Assembly (NCBI GenBank): GCA_905206365.1 | Contig: CAJLHF010000003.1 | Location: forward strand, 1-64,000 | DNA length: 64,000 nucleotides | Direction of reading: 5' to 3' | Source: an uncultured Sutterella sp. | GTDB lineage: Bacteria; Pseudomonadota; Gammaproteobacteria; Burkholderiales; Burkholderiaceae_F | Shown here: piece after piece, positions 63,576 through 64,000 of the stretch | How the letters are laid out: each line of letters opens with the position of its first letter | Position numbering within the stretch: the first letter of the stretch is position 1 | The notes under the pieces: generated by a model | The model's input: only the letters and a program-made list of their open reading frames with translations | Told to the model about the DNA's origin: nothing | Database searches by the model: none | Translations under genes and position numbers: made by a program

Positions 63576-64000
63576 ATGATTTTCGAGTCGCTTACCCTCT
63601 CGACCCTTGTCGTCACGGCCGCCGAAATCGGCGACAAGACCCAGTTGCTCGCGCTGTGTCTTGCGGCGCGTTTTCGCGCTCCGGTGCCGATCGTGCTCGG
63701 TATTCTCGCCGCCACCGTTTTGAATCACTTGTTGGCCGGACTCCTCGGCCTCTCGGTGGCGAGCTTTCTCACGCCCGAGACGCTCAAGTGGATTCTCGTG
63801 CTCTCGTTCCTCGCGATGGGGCTCTGGATGCTCGTTCCCGACAAGATCGACGAAGAGGATTGCGAGAGCGCCCCGAACACCTACGGCGTGTTCGTGACGA
63901 CGGCCATGCTCTTTTTCCTCGCGGAAATGGGTGACAAGACGCAACTTGCAACCGTGGCGCTCGCCGCGCACTACCACGACGCGATTTTCGTCGTGGCGGG
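63576..64000 (+). CDS. Gdt1/UPF0016-family divalent cation exporter (partial)
   Basis: The 141 residues visible match the UPF0016/Gdt1/TMEM165 family of Mn2+ and Ca2+ transporters. The two hallmark repeats are present, TAAEIGDKTQLLALCLAARF near residue 15 and LAEMGDKTQLATVALAAHY near residue 118 (E-x-G-D-K-[TS]). They are separated by hydrophobic helices and an acidic loop (DKIDEEDCESAP). Bacterial members (MneA type) export manganese from the cytoplasm. The gene runs off the right edge, lacking probably one or two helices. GGA lies 7 bp before the ATG. A manganese riboswitch in its leader would switch it on when Mn2+ is high. Confidence 0.92.
   Translation, partial: MIFESLTLSTLVVTAAEIGDKTQLLALCLAARFRAPVPIVLGILAATVLNHLLAGLLGLSVASFLTPETLKWILVLSFLAMGLWMLVPDKIDEEDCESAPNTYGVFVTTAMLFFLAEMGDKTQLATVALAAHYHDAIFVVA

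Overview
The window comes from a high-GC Gram-negative bacterium, most likely a betaproteobacterium of the Burkholderiales, and probably of the gut-associated Sutterellaceae (inference). Supporting signs are the gene order smc-zipA-ligA, a DUF2782-like gene divergent from polA, an orphan Bug/TctC-type binding protein, menaquinone genes, a LysR plus Tat-exported fumarate-reductase-like flavoprotein pair, and remains of an aryl-sulfate sulfotransferase. I saw no rRNA, tRNA, CRISPR array or prophage.

Layout. 1-0.73 kb: decayed aryl-sulfate sulfotransferase. 0.9-6.1 kb: aminotransferase, solute-binding protein, menB-menE. 6.2-8.9 kb: fdxA, then fpr-rnfB-nth, an iron-sulfur and redox group on the minus strand. 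9.0-18.4 kb: CoA-disulfide-reductase/rhodanese fusion, dinB, membrane protein, DUF2782-like protein, polA, META-domain lipoprotein, OB-fold stress protein and a DUF4236 protein. 18.6-21.5 kb: an accessory island (LysR regulator plus flavoprotein) of lower GC look, flanked by two 50-bp direct copies of an IS transposase 5' end. 21.6-31.2 kb: dicarboxylate/amino-acid symporter, ZIP metal transporter, xseB-ispA-dxs (isoprenoid precursors), murB, rpsT and murJ. 31.3-38.5 kb: OB-fold protein, an AraC regulator divergent from a quinone-reductase/YciI/monooxygenase operon, a porin with an SGNH-like exported protein, and two unknown genes. 38.7-43.0 kb: M20 amidohydrolase, ABC-F ATPase and prmB.

43.2-52.5 kb is a complete iron-siderophore uptake locus. 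It has exbB-exbD-tonB, a TonB-dependent receptor, and a divergent ABC transporter with two permeases, an ATPase and two tandem binding proteins, one Sec-type and one Tat-type. Three Fur-box-like sites lie in front of the three transcription units. Together these genes would bring a ferric siderophore across the outer membrane, periplasm and inner membrane.

52.7-64.0 kb holds housekeeping genes (smc, zipA, ligA, a methylthio-nucleoside phosphorylase, def) and a GntR regulator. The window ends inside a Gdt1/UPF0016-type cation exporter preceded by a yybP-ykoY manganese riboswitch. Between smc and zipA lies the remnant of an IS200/IS605 element, with broken tnpA and tnpB and both terminal hairpins still visible.

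The most notable observations are the IS605/TnpB relic, the IS-bounded LysR-flavoprotein island, the dual-binding-protein siderophore operon, the Mn riboswitch, the apparent loss of the proofreading residues in DNA polymerase I, and a clamp-binding-like motif at the end of a long LigA tail. I did not find a convincing wholly new multi-gene system.
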